Below are positions 28,074-36,414 of a stretch of 64,000 nt of DNA, in pieces; positions within the stretch are counted from its first letter, which is position 1; every line of letters begins with the position of its first letter. The translations under genes and the position numbers were made by a program. The DNA is from Ensifer adhaerens (GTDB lineage: Bacteria > Pseudomonadota > Alphaproteobacteria > Rhizobiales > Rhizobiaceae). Location: contig NZ_LGAP01000001.1 of assembly GCF_001270265.1 (NCBI RefSeq), positions 1-64,000 of the forward strand. Direction: 5' to 3'. The notes beneath the pieces were generated by a model. That model did no database searches and was not told the origin of the DNA. It saw only the letters and a program-made list of their open reading frames with translations.

Positions 28074-29072
28074 ATGAACAAGCTTCTTGCAGCAACCTGC
28101 CTGGCCGCCGGCTTCCTCGGCCTTGCCGGCACGGCTTCGGCAGCCGAATGCGGCGATGTGACGATCGCCAACATGAACTGGCAGAGCGCTGAGGTCTTGG
28201 CGAGTGTCGACAAGATCATCCTGACGGAAGGCTATGGCTGCAATGCCGAACTGGTGGTCGGCGACACGGTGCCGACGATCACCTCGATGATCGAAAAGGG
28301 TCAACCGGACGTCGCGCCGGAAGGCTGGGTCGATCTGCTGCCCGACGTCGTCAATCGTGGGCTCGAGGAGGGTAAGCTCGTCGGTGCCGCCATTGCGCTC
28401 TCCGATGGCGGCGTCCAGGGCTGGTGGGTCCCGAAATACGTCGTTGACGCCAACCCCGACATCAAGACGATCGAAGATGTGCTGAAGCACAAGGAACTGT
28501 TCCCGGATCCGGAGGACGCCAGCAAGGGCGCCGTCTTCAACGGTCCGCAGGGCTGGGGCGGCACGGTCGTTACGACCCAGCTCTACAAGGCCTATGGCGG
28601 CGAGGCGGCTGGCTTCACGCTGGTTGATACCGGCTCGGCGGCCGGCCTCGACGGCTCGATCGCCAAGGCTTACGAGCGCAAGCAGGGTTGGGTCGGCTAC
28701 TACTGGGCACCGACCGCGCTTCTCGGCAAATACGAGATGGTGAAGCTGGAACATGGCGTGCCGGCCGATGCTGCCGAATGGAAGCGTTGCAACACGGTTG
28801 CCGATTGCCCGGATCCGAAGAAGAACGACTGGCCGAAGGACAAGGTCCAGACGCTTGTGACCAAGACCTTTGCCGATCGGGCCGGTCCGGCGATGGACTA
28901 CCTCAACAAGCGTGCCTGGGCCAACGATACCGTCAACAAGCTGATGGCCTGGATGACCGACAACCAGGCAAGCGGCGAGGAAGGTGCGAAGCATTTCCTC
29001 CAGGAAAATCCTGACATCTGGACCACCTGGGTCTCGCCGGACGTTGCCGAGAAGGTCAAGTCCGCGCTCTGA
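28074..29072 (+). CDS. Glycine betaine/proline-type ABC transporter substrate-binding protein
   Basis: This 332-residue periplasmic protein has a signal peptide (MNKLLAATCLAAGFLGLAGTASA) and a type II OpuAC/ProX-like fold. Family features include ITSMIEKGQPDVAPEGW, GWWVPKYV and WAPTALLGKYEM, with several Trp residues that could cage quaternary ammonium ligands. The likely substrate is a betaine or related compatible solute; the exact ligand is not resolved. A permease gene follows after a 222-bp spacer that contains a RIME-like element. No ATPase gene is next to it. Confidence 0.85.
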   Translation: MNKLLAATCLAAGFLGLAGTASAAECGDVTIANMNWQSAEVLASVDKIILTEGYGCNAELVVGDTVPTITSMIEKGQPDVAPEGWVDLLPDVVNRGLEEGKLVGAAIALSDGGVQGWWVPKYVVDANPDIKTIEDVLKHKELFPDPEDASKGAVFNGPQGWGGTVVTTQLYKAYGGEAAGFTLVDTGSAAGLDGSIAKAYERKQGWVGYYWAPTALLGKYEMVKLEHGVPADAAEWKRCNTVADCPDPKKNDWPKDKVQTLVTKTFADRAGPAMDYLNKRAWANDTVNKLMAWMTDNQASGEEGAKHFLQENPDIWTTWVSPDVAEKVKSAL

Positions 29073-29128
29073 TCGCCATCGCGTGACAAGAATGGGCGGC
29101 GCGCCGATCTCGTGCGCCGCCTCATGGG

Positions 29129-29227
29129 GCATTTCCAGGAAAAGTGCGAAGCGACTTTCCGTCAGGAAATGCGTAAAAACAATGAGATAGAGCGTTTCTG
29201 CGGCACCGTTTAAACCGGAAACGCTCT
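29129..29227. repeat. RIME-like palindromic element, copy 2, between binding-protein and permease genes
   Basis: This is the inverted counterpart of the element at 21071-21173. An imperfect palindrome starting GCATTTCCAGGAAAAGTGCG is followed by the perfect hairpin AGAGCGTTTC (29189-29198) and GAAACGCTCT (29218-29227). It is placed inside what would be the transporter operon. A hairpin here could protect the upstream binding-protein mRNA and so raise its level over the permease. Confidence 0.85.
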
Positions 29228-29294
29228 AGATGCTGACGGTGGTCAAAAAACAAATAATCAGGGTCGTCGTCGGGGAGCAGTGAAGGGGAATGGA

Positions 29295-30182
29295 ATGGAA
29301 TGGCTGACCCAGTTTCCGCATATGGACGATGATCGCCTGCGGACGTTGAAGAAAGCGATCGACGAAGGTTTCCGCAACTTTACGCGTGCCTATGGCGACG
29401 GCATCGAAGCGTTTTTTGAACCGTTGCAGTTCTTTCTGATCCAGTCGGAGCGCTTCATGACGCGTACTCCCTGGCCGATCATCATCCTGCTGATTGCGGT
29501 TCTCGCCTGGTTTGCGAGCCGGAACTGGAAGATCGTCGCCGGCTGTGTCGGCACGCTGCTCCTCATCGGCTACTTCGACATGTGGGACGATACGATGAAG
29601 ACGATCTCGATGATCTTCGTCTGCACCGTGCTGTCGATCGCCATCGGCATACCGATCGGCATCATCATGTCGCGGTCGGACCGGTTCCAGAATGTCGTCA
29701 ATCCGATTCTCGACGTGATGCAGACCATGCCGAGCTTCGTCTATCTGATCCCGGTGGTGATGTTGCTCGGCATCGGCAAGGTTCCGGGGCTGATCGCAGT
29801 GGTCATCTATGCGATACCGCCGATGATTCGCCTCACCAATCTCGGCATCCGCCTGGTCGACAAGGATGTGCTGGAGGCGGCCGATGCTTTCGGCTCGTCG
29901 GGCTGGCAGAAGCTCAAGAACGTGCAGATGCCTTTGGCATTGCCGACGATCATGGCAGGCATCAACCAGACGATCATGATGGCGCTGGCCATGGTGGTCA
30001 TCGCCTCGATGATCGGGGTTCAGGGGCTTGGTCAGCCGGTGCTGAAGGCGATCGCCAATCAGTATTTCACGCTCGGCATCTTCAACGGTCTTGCGATCGT
30101 CGGCATCGCGATCATCTTCGACCGCGTGAGCCAGGCCTATGGCCACCGGCTGCAGAAACATCGCGAGATCATCCACGGCTGA
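29295..30182 (+). CDS. Glycine betaine/proline-type ABC transporter permease
   Basis: This 295-residue inner-membrane permease of the ProW/OpuAB type has a cytoplasmic N-terminus (EWLTQFPHMDDDRLRTLKK) and about six to seven TM helices. The coupling-loop motif is EAADAFGSSGWQKLKNVQMPLALPTIMAG. I chose the ATG at 29295, with AAGGGG 6 bp upstream; a GTG at 29280 preceded by GGGGAG would add five residues. It works with the preceding binding protein. The ATPase that must power it is not encoded here and is presumably supplied by another locus. Confidence 0.87.
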   Translation: MEWLTQFPHMDDDRLRTLKKAIDEGFRNFTRAYGDGIEAFFEPLQFFLIQSERFMTRTPWPIIILLIAVLAWFASRNWKIVAGCVGTLLLIGYFDMWDDTMKTISMIFVCTVLSIAIGIPIGIIMSRSDRFQNVVNPILDVMQTMPSFVYLIPVVMLLGIGKVPGLIAVVIYAIPPMIRLTNLGIRLVDKDVLEAADAFGSSGWQKLKNVQMPLALPTIMAGINQTIMMALAMVVIASMIGVQGLGQPVLKAIANQYFTLGIFNGLAIVGIAIIFDRVSQAYGHRLQKHREIIHG

Positions 30183-30200
30183 AACCGACAAGCGAAATGA

Positions 30201-30232
30201 CCCGGAAACTCTCGTTTCCGGGCCATTTTTTG
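30201..30232 (+). terminator. Rho-independent terminator after permease gene
   Basis: CCCGGAAA (30201-30208) pairs with TTTCCGGG (30215-30222) over a 6-nt loop, followed by a T-run. It ends transcription 19 bp after the permease stop, and so supports the absence of a third downstream transporter gene. Confidence 0.88.
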
Positions 30233-30242
30233 TTCTTGCCCT

Positions 30243-31154
30243 TCACGCCCTGCGTGGCGAAAGGATGCCGGTCGAGAGCGCCACGCCGATAGCGGTGATG
30301 ACCGCAGCGACAATCTCGAACGGGCCGATCCGCTCGCCGAGAAGCATCGCGCCGCCGATCATTGCAAGCACGGGGGTGAGCGCGGTGAAGGCGGCGGCCT
30401 GGGTTCCGCCGAGGCTGCGGACCGCCACGCCATAGGCGACCATTGCCACGAGGCCCGAGAGAAGGCCCTGGCTGGTGATCTGCAAGGCGATCTCCTTGAG
30501 GGGGACGCTGGCAAGCGTGCTGCCGAAGATGCCGGCAAGCAGCAGGTGGATGAGGAACGACCAGACGGCGATCAGCGCACTGCCTTCGAGCGGGCTGAGG
30601 CCGGAGCGCCGGAAGGCGTGAGTATAGATCGCCCAGAGTGTGGCCGCTGCCGGAAGAAGGGCGTAACCGGTCCAGCCGGTGCCCGCGGTGCCGGCAAGGC
30701 TGCGGGCGAGCAGAAGGGCGACGCCGGCAACGATGGCGGTAAAGCCTGCGACACGCATGCGGTCGGGCCGCTCGCCGAAGATGGTGATGCCGATCAGGGC
30801 CGTTGCCAGCGGCATGGAGCCGCCGAGCAGCACGCCGACCGAGGAGGCGGGCGTGACGTGAATGGCAAAGGCTGCGACCTGGAAGAACAGCGCGCCTGAA
30901 CCTGCGACCATCAGGAGAAGCAAGAGGATCGGCAGCTTGCGCGGCAGAAGCCCGGTCCTCAGCCACACCGGCGCGAGAACCAGCGCCGGGATGCCGTAGC
31001 GGATCAGGCCAAGGTCGATCGTGCCGAGCGTGGTGCCGGCAGTGTGCCGCGTCGCAAGAATCCACCCCGCCCAGATCAAGACGGTGACCAGGGCACCGGC
31101 ATAGCCGGTGGCGACGGGTGCAGCGCTGCCGCGACCGAGTGTGAGGGCAACCAT
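30243..31154 (-). CDS. EamA-family (DMT) transporter
   Basis: This 303-residue protein has ten TM helices in two EamA repeats (about residues 15-145 and 160-295). Recognisable elements are TLGTIDLGLIRYGIPAL, GVLLGGSMPLATALIGITIFGERPD and the second-repeat AAAFTALTPVLAMIGGAMLLGERIG. It is divergently transcribed from an Lrp-type regulator with 151 bp between start codons. Such pairs often mean that the regulator controls an amino acid exporter, which is inference. Confidence 0.85.
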   Translation of the reverse strand: MVALTLGRGSAAPVATGYAGALVTVLIWAGWILATRHTAGTTLGTIDLGLIRYGIPALVLAPVWLRTGLLPRKLPILLLLLMVAGSGALFFQVAAFAIHVTPASSVGVLLGGSMPLATALIGITIFGERPDRMRVAGFTAIVAGVALLLARSLAGTAGTGWTGYALLPAAATLWAIYTHAFRRSGLSPLEGSALIAVWSFLIHLLLAGIFGSTLASVPLKEIALQITSQGLLSGLVAMVAYGVAVRSLGGTQAAAFTALTPVLAMIGGAMLLGERIGPFEIVAAVITAIGVALSTGILSPRRA

Positions 31155-31305
31155 CTGATTTTCCTTCCCGATTTGAATGCCCGCAATTGTTTGGGCCTGG
31201 GAAGAAGATTACTGCCAACGGGCAGGGCATGTCCTTGCGATTTGTGCTTCAAATGGACTATGGTACGCAATCATGTGCCAATACGGCCTCAATGGATTAT
31301 CAACT

Positions 31306-31773
31306 ATGCCAAATCTGGATAAATTCGATCTCGCGATTCTCAAGATCCTACAGGAGGACGCGCGGGCAACGAACGTGGAGATTGCCGAACGTGTCAATCT
31401 GTCGCCATCGCCATGCCTGCGGCGCATCCGCAATCTGGAGAAATCGGGGATCCTGCGCGGGTATCGGGCCGATATCGACCGCAAGGAGGTCGGGCTTGGA
31501 TTGACCGTCTTCGTGGAAATCAAGGTCGGCCAGCACAGCCGCGAGAATGCCCAGCGTCAGCAAGAGGCCCTGCTTGCCATTCCCGAGGTTGTCTCCTGCT
31601 TCCTGATTTCCGGCAACGCCGATTTTCTTGCCGAGGTCGTGGTCGAAGATCTCTCGGCCTATGAGACGCTGCTGACCGAGACATTGCTGGCCATGCCCGG
31701 CGTGACCGACATCCGCTCCAACTTCGCCATCCGCTCGATCAAGACGGGTGGCCCCCTCAAGCTGCCGGAGTAA
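31306..31773 (+). CDS. Lrp/AsnC-family transcriptional regulator
   Basis: This 155-residue protein has an N-terminal winged helix (FDLAILKILQEDARATNVEIAERVNLSPSPCLRRIRNLEKSG) and a C-terminal RAM ligand-binding domain (VVSCFLISGNADFLAEVVV). The ATG at 31306 gives the standard N-terminus; a longer open frame from 31177 lacks homology features. It is divergent from an EamA transporter gene and probably autoregulates and controls it in response to an amino acid. The intergenic region has an AT-rich stretch around 31240-31300 where such a protein could bind. Confidence 0.92.
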   Translation: MPNLDKFDLAILKILQEDARATNVEIAERVNLSPSPCLRRIRNLEKSGILRGYRADIDRKEVGLGLTVFVEIKVGQHSRENAQRQQEALLAIPEVVSCFLISGNADFLAEVVVEDLSAYETLLTETLLAMPGVTDIRSNFAIRSIKTGGPLKLPE

Positions 31774-31948
31774 GGTCGGAAGCGCTGCCGCGCCGCAAAC
31801 AGGGGCGCGCAGCGGCGGTGAAGCCGGGCCGCTCGTCCGGGATGGGGTCAATGTTAAGTTTTGGTAAGGCTCTGGAAACGGCGCCGATTGCGCTTATCTC
31901 ATCGCAGTGGACGCACTTTGCCACGGCAATGGAGCCAGTAAGCCTTTC

Positions 31949-32860
31949 ATGAAAATCAAAGCTATCTTCAATCGGGACGGTGGGACCTTCCGAACGACGG
32001 ACATGACGGCCTATGGCAATAGGGTTGAGGCGATCTTTCGCGACGCCGGTCATCAGATCGAGATCGCGACCGTCTCAGGCGCCGAGATGCAGGAGACCCT
32101 GGAAAAGACCTGCCGGCGCGACGATCTCGATGCGATCGTGGCTGGCGGTGGCGACGGTACGATTTCGGCAGCCGCCGGCGTTGCCTGGAAGACCGGCATG
32201 CCGCTTGGCGTCGTGCCCGCCGGGACGATGAACCTTTTTGCGCGCACGCTGAAATTGCCGCTCGACATCTGGAAGGCGCCGGAGGTTCTGGCGCAGGGCA
32301 CAATCATCGACGGTGATATCGGCAGTGCCGATGGCCGGGCCTTCGTGCACCAGTTCTCGATGGGCCTGCACGCTCGCATGGTGCGCTACCGCGAATCGTA
32401 CAGCTTCCGATCGCGGCTGGGCAAGATCACGGCGAGCACCCGGGCCGCCGTCGGTGTCATTCTCAATCCGCCTGATTTCGAGATCGAATTCGACGTGGAT
32501 GGTCACCACGAAAGTCGCCACGTATCGGCCGTGTCCGTGTCGAACAATCCGTTCGGGCGCGATACGCTGATGTATGCGGATGACGTGACGGCCGGTCATC
32601 TCGGTTTCTACACGGCGCCCCCCTTGAGCCCGCCCGGCGTTGCCAAGCTTGCGCTCGACGTGCTGCGCGGCAAGTTCCGCGATAACCCTGTTATTACCGA
32701 GATGAGCGGTTATGCCTTGGATCTGCATTTCCCCAAGGTCGACCGCAAGATCAACTGCGTGATCGACGGCGAGCTTCTGCCGATGGGACGGGACGTCGCG
32801 TTGCGGATCCATCCGGGCGAACTCAAGCTGCTCGTCGGCGCCGACCGGTCTAGTTCGTGA
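31949..32860 (+). CDS. Diacylglycerol/lipid kinase family protein
   Basis: This 303-residue protein has the lipid kinase catalytic domain signature VAGGGDGTISAAAG near residue 65 and PLGVVPAGTMNLFART near 90. The C-terminal beta-rich domain ends with INCVIDGELLPMGRDV. The family phosphorylates diacylglycerol or related lipids. The ATG at 31949 (MKIKAIFNRDGG) is preferred over a GTG at 31907. The last 11 bp overlap the convergent GT39 gene. Confidence 0.85.
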   Translation: MKIKAIFNRDGGTFRTTDMTAYGNRVEAIFRDAGHQIEIATVSGAEMQETLEKTCRRDDLDAIVAGGGDGTISAAAGVAWKTGMPLGVVPAGTMNLFARTLKLPLDIWKAPEVLAQGTIIDGDIGSADGRAFVHQFSMGLHARMVRYRESYSFRSRLGKITASTRAAVGVILNPPDFEIEFDVDGHHESRHVSAVSVSNNPFGRDTLMYADDVTAGHLGFYTAPPLSPPGVAKLALDVLRGKFRDNPVITEMSGYALDLHFPKVDRKINCVIDGELLPMGRDVALRIHPGELKLLVGADRSSS

Positions 32861-34334
32861 CCCAGAGAAAGCCGAAATTGTAGCGGTCCCCAGCCTTGCC
32901 ATGCAGATAGGGCAGGGACAGAACCTGCGGCGTCGCCGTCGTCGTCGAAAAACCACGCGCTTTCATCGCGTTTGCTAGCGCCTCGGGCAAAATCGGCTCC
33001 GCCTTGCCGTCATCGCTCCAGACGACAAGAAGCGGCATCGATGCCCGGGGCGTCCCCACGCCAAGATCGCTGGGGGCGAGCACGGTCGCATCGTGAAGGT
33101 GGGTGCGAAGATTACCCGCGATCAACTTGTCTTTTGCAAGGATCAGGATCGGTTCGCGACCCTTAAGCTCAACCACCGTTTCGGCCAGCGTGGCGTAGGG
33201 AATGCTCAACCGCGAATATTTGCCGAAGAGCGGCCGTACGATCGCCCGGGTGGAAACGACCATGAGTGCAGTGAGCACGATGAACGCAACGAGCCAGAGG
33301 AACGGTCGAAGTTCAAACGTTGCGTCGACGCCGGCCGCTTCGACCTTGAGGCAGAGATAGAGCGGCAGCAGAACCAGGAAGAGCACGAGCCATTTCTCCC
33401 GGATATGCGTGGCGCCGACACCGAGGACGATCAGCAGGACCGCGAAGAGGCAGATCGCGAGCATTCGGCCGACAATGCGCGTCCATTGGCTTTGCGCCGA
33501 ACAGATCGCAGGAAGGTTCTTCCGAAAAACAAGACCGAATACTACGAGCGGCACGATGCTGCCTCGGATCGTGGCGGCAACGAGAGAAACCATGCCGTGG
33601 AACGCCTGCGCGAGTCGGCCTTCCGCATGCGCCTCACGCATCTCGATAAGGGTGCTGTTTGAGGCGGAGCCGAGGTTTTCGAGGATCCACCAGCCGTGTG
33701 GCAAAGCGATCAGCGCTGCAACTGCGAACGAAACCAGGATACGCCAGTCGAACAGCCGGGTGCGCAGATTGGGCTCTGGCAGAATGGCAAGAACGGCAGC
33801 GGCGGGGACGGGGGCAAAATTGTACTTTGCGGTGAAGGCTATTCCGACCGCAAGGCCGGTCAGTGCGTAGCCAGCGAGACTCGGGCGGGCCAAGGTCCGC
33901 AGGAAGCCGTAGAGGAACAGCGATACGGCAAACAAGGCTGCGACCGTATGTGAAAGGTCGCGCTGAGCAAGCAGGAAGATCGGCGGCAGCGTCAGCACGC
34001 CGAGCATGGCAATCACGGCAAGACGTCGGTCCGCAAGGACCTCGCGCGCGGCAAGGCCGTAGAAAAGGCAGCAAAAAAACAGAAGCAGGTTCTTGAGCAA
34101 CGTCATCGTCGCAAGAGATGGTCCGAGAACCGCCCCAAACCCGTACTGCAGCCAATTGTAGAAGGGCGGCTGCGAACCGTAGCCGAGCCGCAGGAACTGC
34201 GACACGAACGCCTGCTCCGCCTCGTCGATCTCGAGTGAATTCGAAACGGTGAGGCGCAGGGCGATACAGAGCAGGAAATAGGCCGCAATCAGGGCGATGA
34301 CGAGGTTGGGTCGGCGCTCGACGAACTCAAGCAT
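32850..34334 (-). CDS. GT39/ArnT-like membrane glycosyltransferase
   Basis: This 494-residue protein has about 10-12 TM helices. An early periplasmic loop contains the acidic site SLEIDEAEQAF, which fits the DE motif of GT-C glycosyltransferases of the PMT/ArnT type. Such enzymes move a sugar from a polyprenyl-phosphate carrier to lipid A, LPS or protein in the periplasm. It follows the GT2 gene with an 8-bp overlap (ATGCTTGA), so the GT2 enzyme probably makes its donor. The start at 34334 is chosen on that coupling and on the absence of features in the 18 extra upstream codons. The acceptor is unknown. Confidence 0.8.
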   Translation of the reverse strand: MLEFVERRPNLVIALIAAYFLLCIALRLTVSNSLEIDEAEQAFVSQFLRLGYGSQPPFYNWLQYGFGAVLGPSLATMTLLKNLLLFFCCLFYGLAAREVLADRRLAVIAMLGVLTLPPIFLLAQRDLSHTVAALFAVSLFLYGFLRTLARPSLAGYALTGLAVGIAFTAKYNFAPVPAAAVLAILPEPNLRTRLFDWRILVSFAVAALIALPHGWWILENLGSASNSTLIEMREAHAEGRLAQAFHGMVSLVAATIRGSIVPLVVFGLVFRKNLPAICSAQSQWTRIVGRMLAICLFAVLLIVLGVGATHIREKWLVLFLVLLPLYLCLKVEAAGVDATFELRPFLWLVAFIVLTALMVVSTRAIVRPLFGKYSRLSIPYATLAETVVELKGREPILILAKDKLIAGNLRTHLHDATVLAPSDLGVGTPRASMPLLVVWSDDGKAEPILPEALANAMKARGFSTTTATPQVLSLPYLHGKAGDRYNFGFLWVTN

Positions 34335-35304
34335 TCGTCTGATCCCGCACGAACACCTCTCGCACGATATAACTGGCCGTTTCGTCATCGCGGAAATAGG
34401 CGCGCGCCATCATCTCGGCGAGAATGCCCGTCGTCACCAACTGCACCGATGACAGAAAAAGCATCACGCCGACGATCAGCATCGGGCGGGTGCCGATATC
34501 GTTGCCGAGAATGAACTTGTCGAAGGCGAGGTAGAACAGGATGAGTGCGCTGGCTGCGCCCGCCGCAAGCCCGATCGAACCGAAGAAATGGCCAGGTCGC
34601 GCCTTGTAGCGCATGAAGAACAACACGGACAACAGATCGAGAATCACGCGAAACGTGCGGGAGATCCCATATTTCGAGTGGCCATGTTGGCGGGCATGAT
34701 GGGTGACAGGCATTTCGCCAATGCGGCTGCTGGGCACGACGCCTGCGACCCAGGCAGGGATGAAGCGATGCATCTCGCCCATCAGCTTGACCTGCTTGAT
34801 GATCGAGGCGCGATAAACCTTCAGGCTGCAGCCATAGTCATGCAGCCTGACGCCGGTGATCTTGCCGATCAACCGGTTGGCGCACCAGGACGGGATTTTT
34901 CTGAGCAAGAGGCCGTCCTGACGATTCTTGCGCCAGCCGACGAGCAGGTCGAGTTGCCGCTCCTCGATCGCTTTGACCATTGCGGGAATATCGGCCGGGT
35001 CGTTCTGCAGGTCGCCGTCGAGCGTGGCGATCAATCGGCCGGCGGCCGCGTCGATGCCGGACTGCATGGCGGCTGTCTGCCCGAAGTTCTTCTGCAGTTC
35101 GATGATCTTCAGCTGAAGATTGGGGTGACAGAGCGCCCTTCTTGCGTTGGTCAACGTGCGATCGGTGCTGCCGTCATCGACCAGGATCAGCTCCCAAGGT
35201 GCTGAAAAACTCGCCATGGCGTCACTCACTCGCGTGATGAGCGGCTCAATGCTGTCCTCTTCGTTGAAGACCGGGATGACGACGGATAACTCGATGGGGG
35301 GCAT
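34327..35304 (-). CDS. GT2 family polyprenyl-phosphate glycosyltransferase (ArnC/RgtE-like)
   Basis: This 325-residue enzyme has a GT-A domain (LSVVIPVFNEEDSI, ELILVDDGSTDRT, LIATLDGDLQNDPADIP, RKNRQDG) and two C-terminal TM helices (about residues 235-260 and 268-295). The architecture is that of ArnC, dolichol-phosphate mannose synthases and rhizobial RgtE, which load a sugar on polyprenyl phosphate at the inner face of the membrane. It is the first gene of a pair with GT39. The ATG at 35304 starts MPPIELSVVIPVF; the longer open frame has no homologous features. The sugar is not predictable. Confidence 0.88.
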   Translation of the reverse strand: MPPIELSVVIPVFNEEDSIEPLITRVSDAMASFSAPWELILVDDGSTDRTLTNARRALCHPNLQLKIIELQKNFGQTAAMQSGIDAAAGRLIATLDGDLQNDPADIPAMVKAIEERQLDLLVGWRKNRQDGLLLRKIPSWCANRLIGKITGVRLHDYGCSLKVYRASIIKQVKLMGEMHRFIPAWVAGVVPSSRIGEMPVTHHARQHGHSKYGISRTFRVILDLLSVLFFMRYKARPGHFFGSIGLAAGAASALILFYLAFDKFILGNDIGTRPMLIVGVMLFLSSVQLVTTGILAEMMARAYFRDDETASYIVREVFVRDQTNA

Positions 35305-35382
35305 GGGATCGCTCGTGCATTCGGTGCGTCTTGCACGCGCCGGAAGAATAGGGATGCGCTTACATAGTCGTTTTCTTGCACA

Positions 35383-35397
35383 GTTATCGGTGATAAC
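35383..35397. promoter_or_regulatory. Perfect palindrome in the divergent GT2 / membrane-protein promoter region
   Basis: GTTATC-GGT-GATAAC is a perfect 6+3+6 inverted repeat. It lies 79 bp before the GT2 start and 43 bp before the start of the divergent membrane protein, in a short 135-bp intergenic region. Its shape suits a dimeric repressor or activator. No regulator gene is adjacent. Confidence 0.5.
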
Positions 35398-35439
35398 CAA
35401 CGTGCAAAGTTGCGTTTCAACACGGGAAATTGGCATCTG

Positions 35440-36393
35440 ATGAATTCTGGCTGCGAGTTCGAGCGGCGATCGTGGCTGGCGCGCAACCGCGTGACGCTGA
35501 TATCGGCTGCGGCGATTGCCACCTATGCGATTTTTGTCGAATGGGTCTGGGGCTGGCAAACGCTGCTCGAGCAATGGACGAAAATCGGTGTCGGTTCCGG
35601 GCTCGCGGCGTTGGTGCTTCTTGTCGCGACCTATTTCATCCGCTGCTATCGCATCTACGATTACTTCCCGACGGAGACGTCAGGCCGGTTTCTGGCGCTG
35701 TTTCGCGTCACGCAGGTGCATAATCTCCTGAACATCATGCTGCCGTTTCGCGCCGGAGAGACGAGCTTTCCGCTGTTGATGCGGTCGGAATTCTCGATTC
35801 CGCTGGCGCGCGGAACCGCGGCGCTGCTGGTCATGCGGCTGCTCGATCTACATGCCCTGTTGACGGTCGCTGCGATCGGCCTCGTTTTCGGCCGTGGGTC
35901 AGCTGTCGCCTGGGCGCTCTGGATCGCAGCGCTGGTCTCGCCGCTTCTGGTCTTTCTGTTGAAGGATCGCGTGGTCGCCCTGGGGCGGCGGTTGCTGCCG
36001 GCAAGACTGGAATCGATCGTCGAAGAGTTGAATGCAGGTCTGCCCGGCGCGACAGGCGCATTCCTCAGGGCCTGGGCGATGACCATTCTGAATTGGGCGG
36101 TCAAGGTCGTTGTTCTCGCCTGGGTTCTGGCGATCATGGGCGTTGCGCCGCTTGCTGCCTGTTTCGGCGGAGCGCTCGGTGGCGAGCTCTCCTCGGTGCT
36201 GCCGATGCATGCGCCGGCGGGCGTCGGCACCTATCCGGCGGCGATCGCCGCCGGTGCCGTTTCTTTCGGAGCAGGGGCGGACCGCGCGGCGCTGGAGCAG
36301 TTGGCCGGGGCCGGTGTCAACGCGCATCTGCTGATCATCGTGTCCGCTGTCGCGGGCACGATGCTGTCGATGCTTCTGCAGAGAAAGCCTTGA
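35440..36393 (+). CDS. LPG-synthase-type transmembrane protein (flippase-like)
   Basis: This 317-residue protein has seven to eight TM helices and the PF03706-like core MLPFRAGETSFPLLMRSEFSIPLARG, plus GGALGGELSSVLPMHAPAGVGTYP. In the full-length MprF family the corresponding domain flips lysyl-phosphatidylglycerol. Here there is no C-terminal synthase domain, so it is a stand-alone membrane part, as in many envelope glycosylation clusters. The ATG at 35440 is chosen over a TTG at 35410. It is divergent from the GT2-GT39 pair and may act with it in moving a lipid-linked product. Confidence 0.78.
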   Translation: MNSGCEFERRSWLARNRVTLISAAAIATYAIFVEWVWGWQTLLEQWTKIGVGSGLAALVLLVATYFIRCYRIYDYFPTETSGRFLALFRVTQVHNLLNIMLPFRAGETSFPLLMRSEFSIPLARGTAALLVMRLLDLHALLTVAAIGLVFGRGSAVAWALWIAALVSPLLVFLLKDRVVALGRRLLPARLESIVEELNAGLPGATGAFLRAWAMTILNWAVKVVVLAWVLAIMGVAPLAACFGGALGGELSSVLPMHAPAGVGTYPAAIAAGAVSFGAGADRAALEQLAGAGVNAHLLIIVSAVAGTMLSMLLQRKP

Positions 36394-36414
36394 GCGTCGC
36401 TGCTGGCCGAGGGG

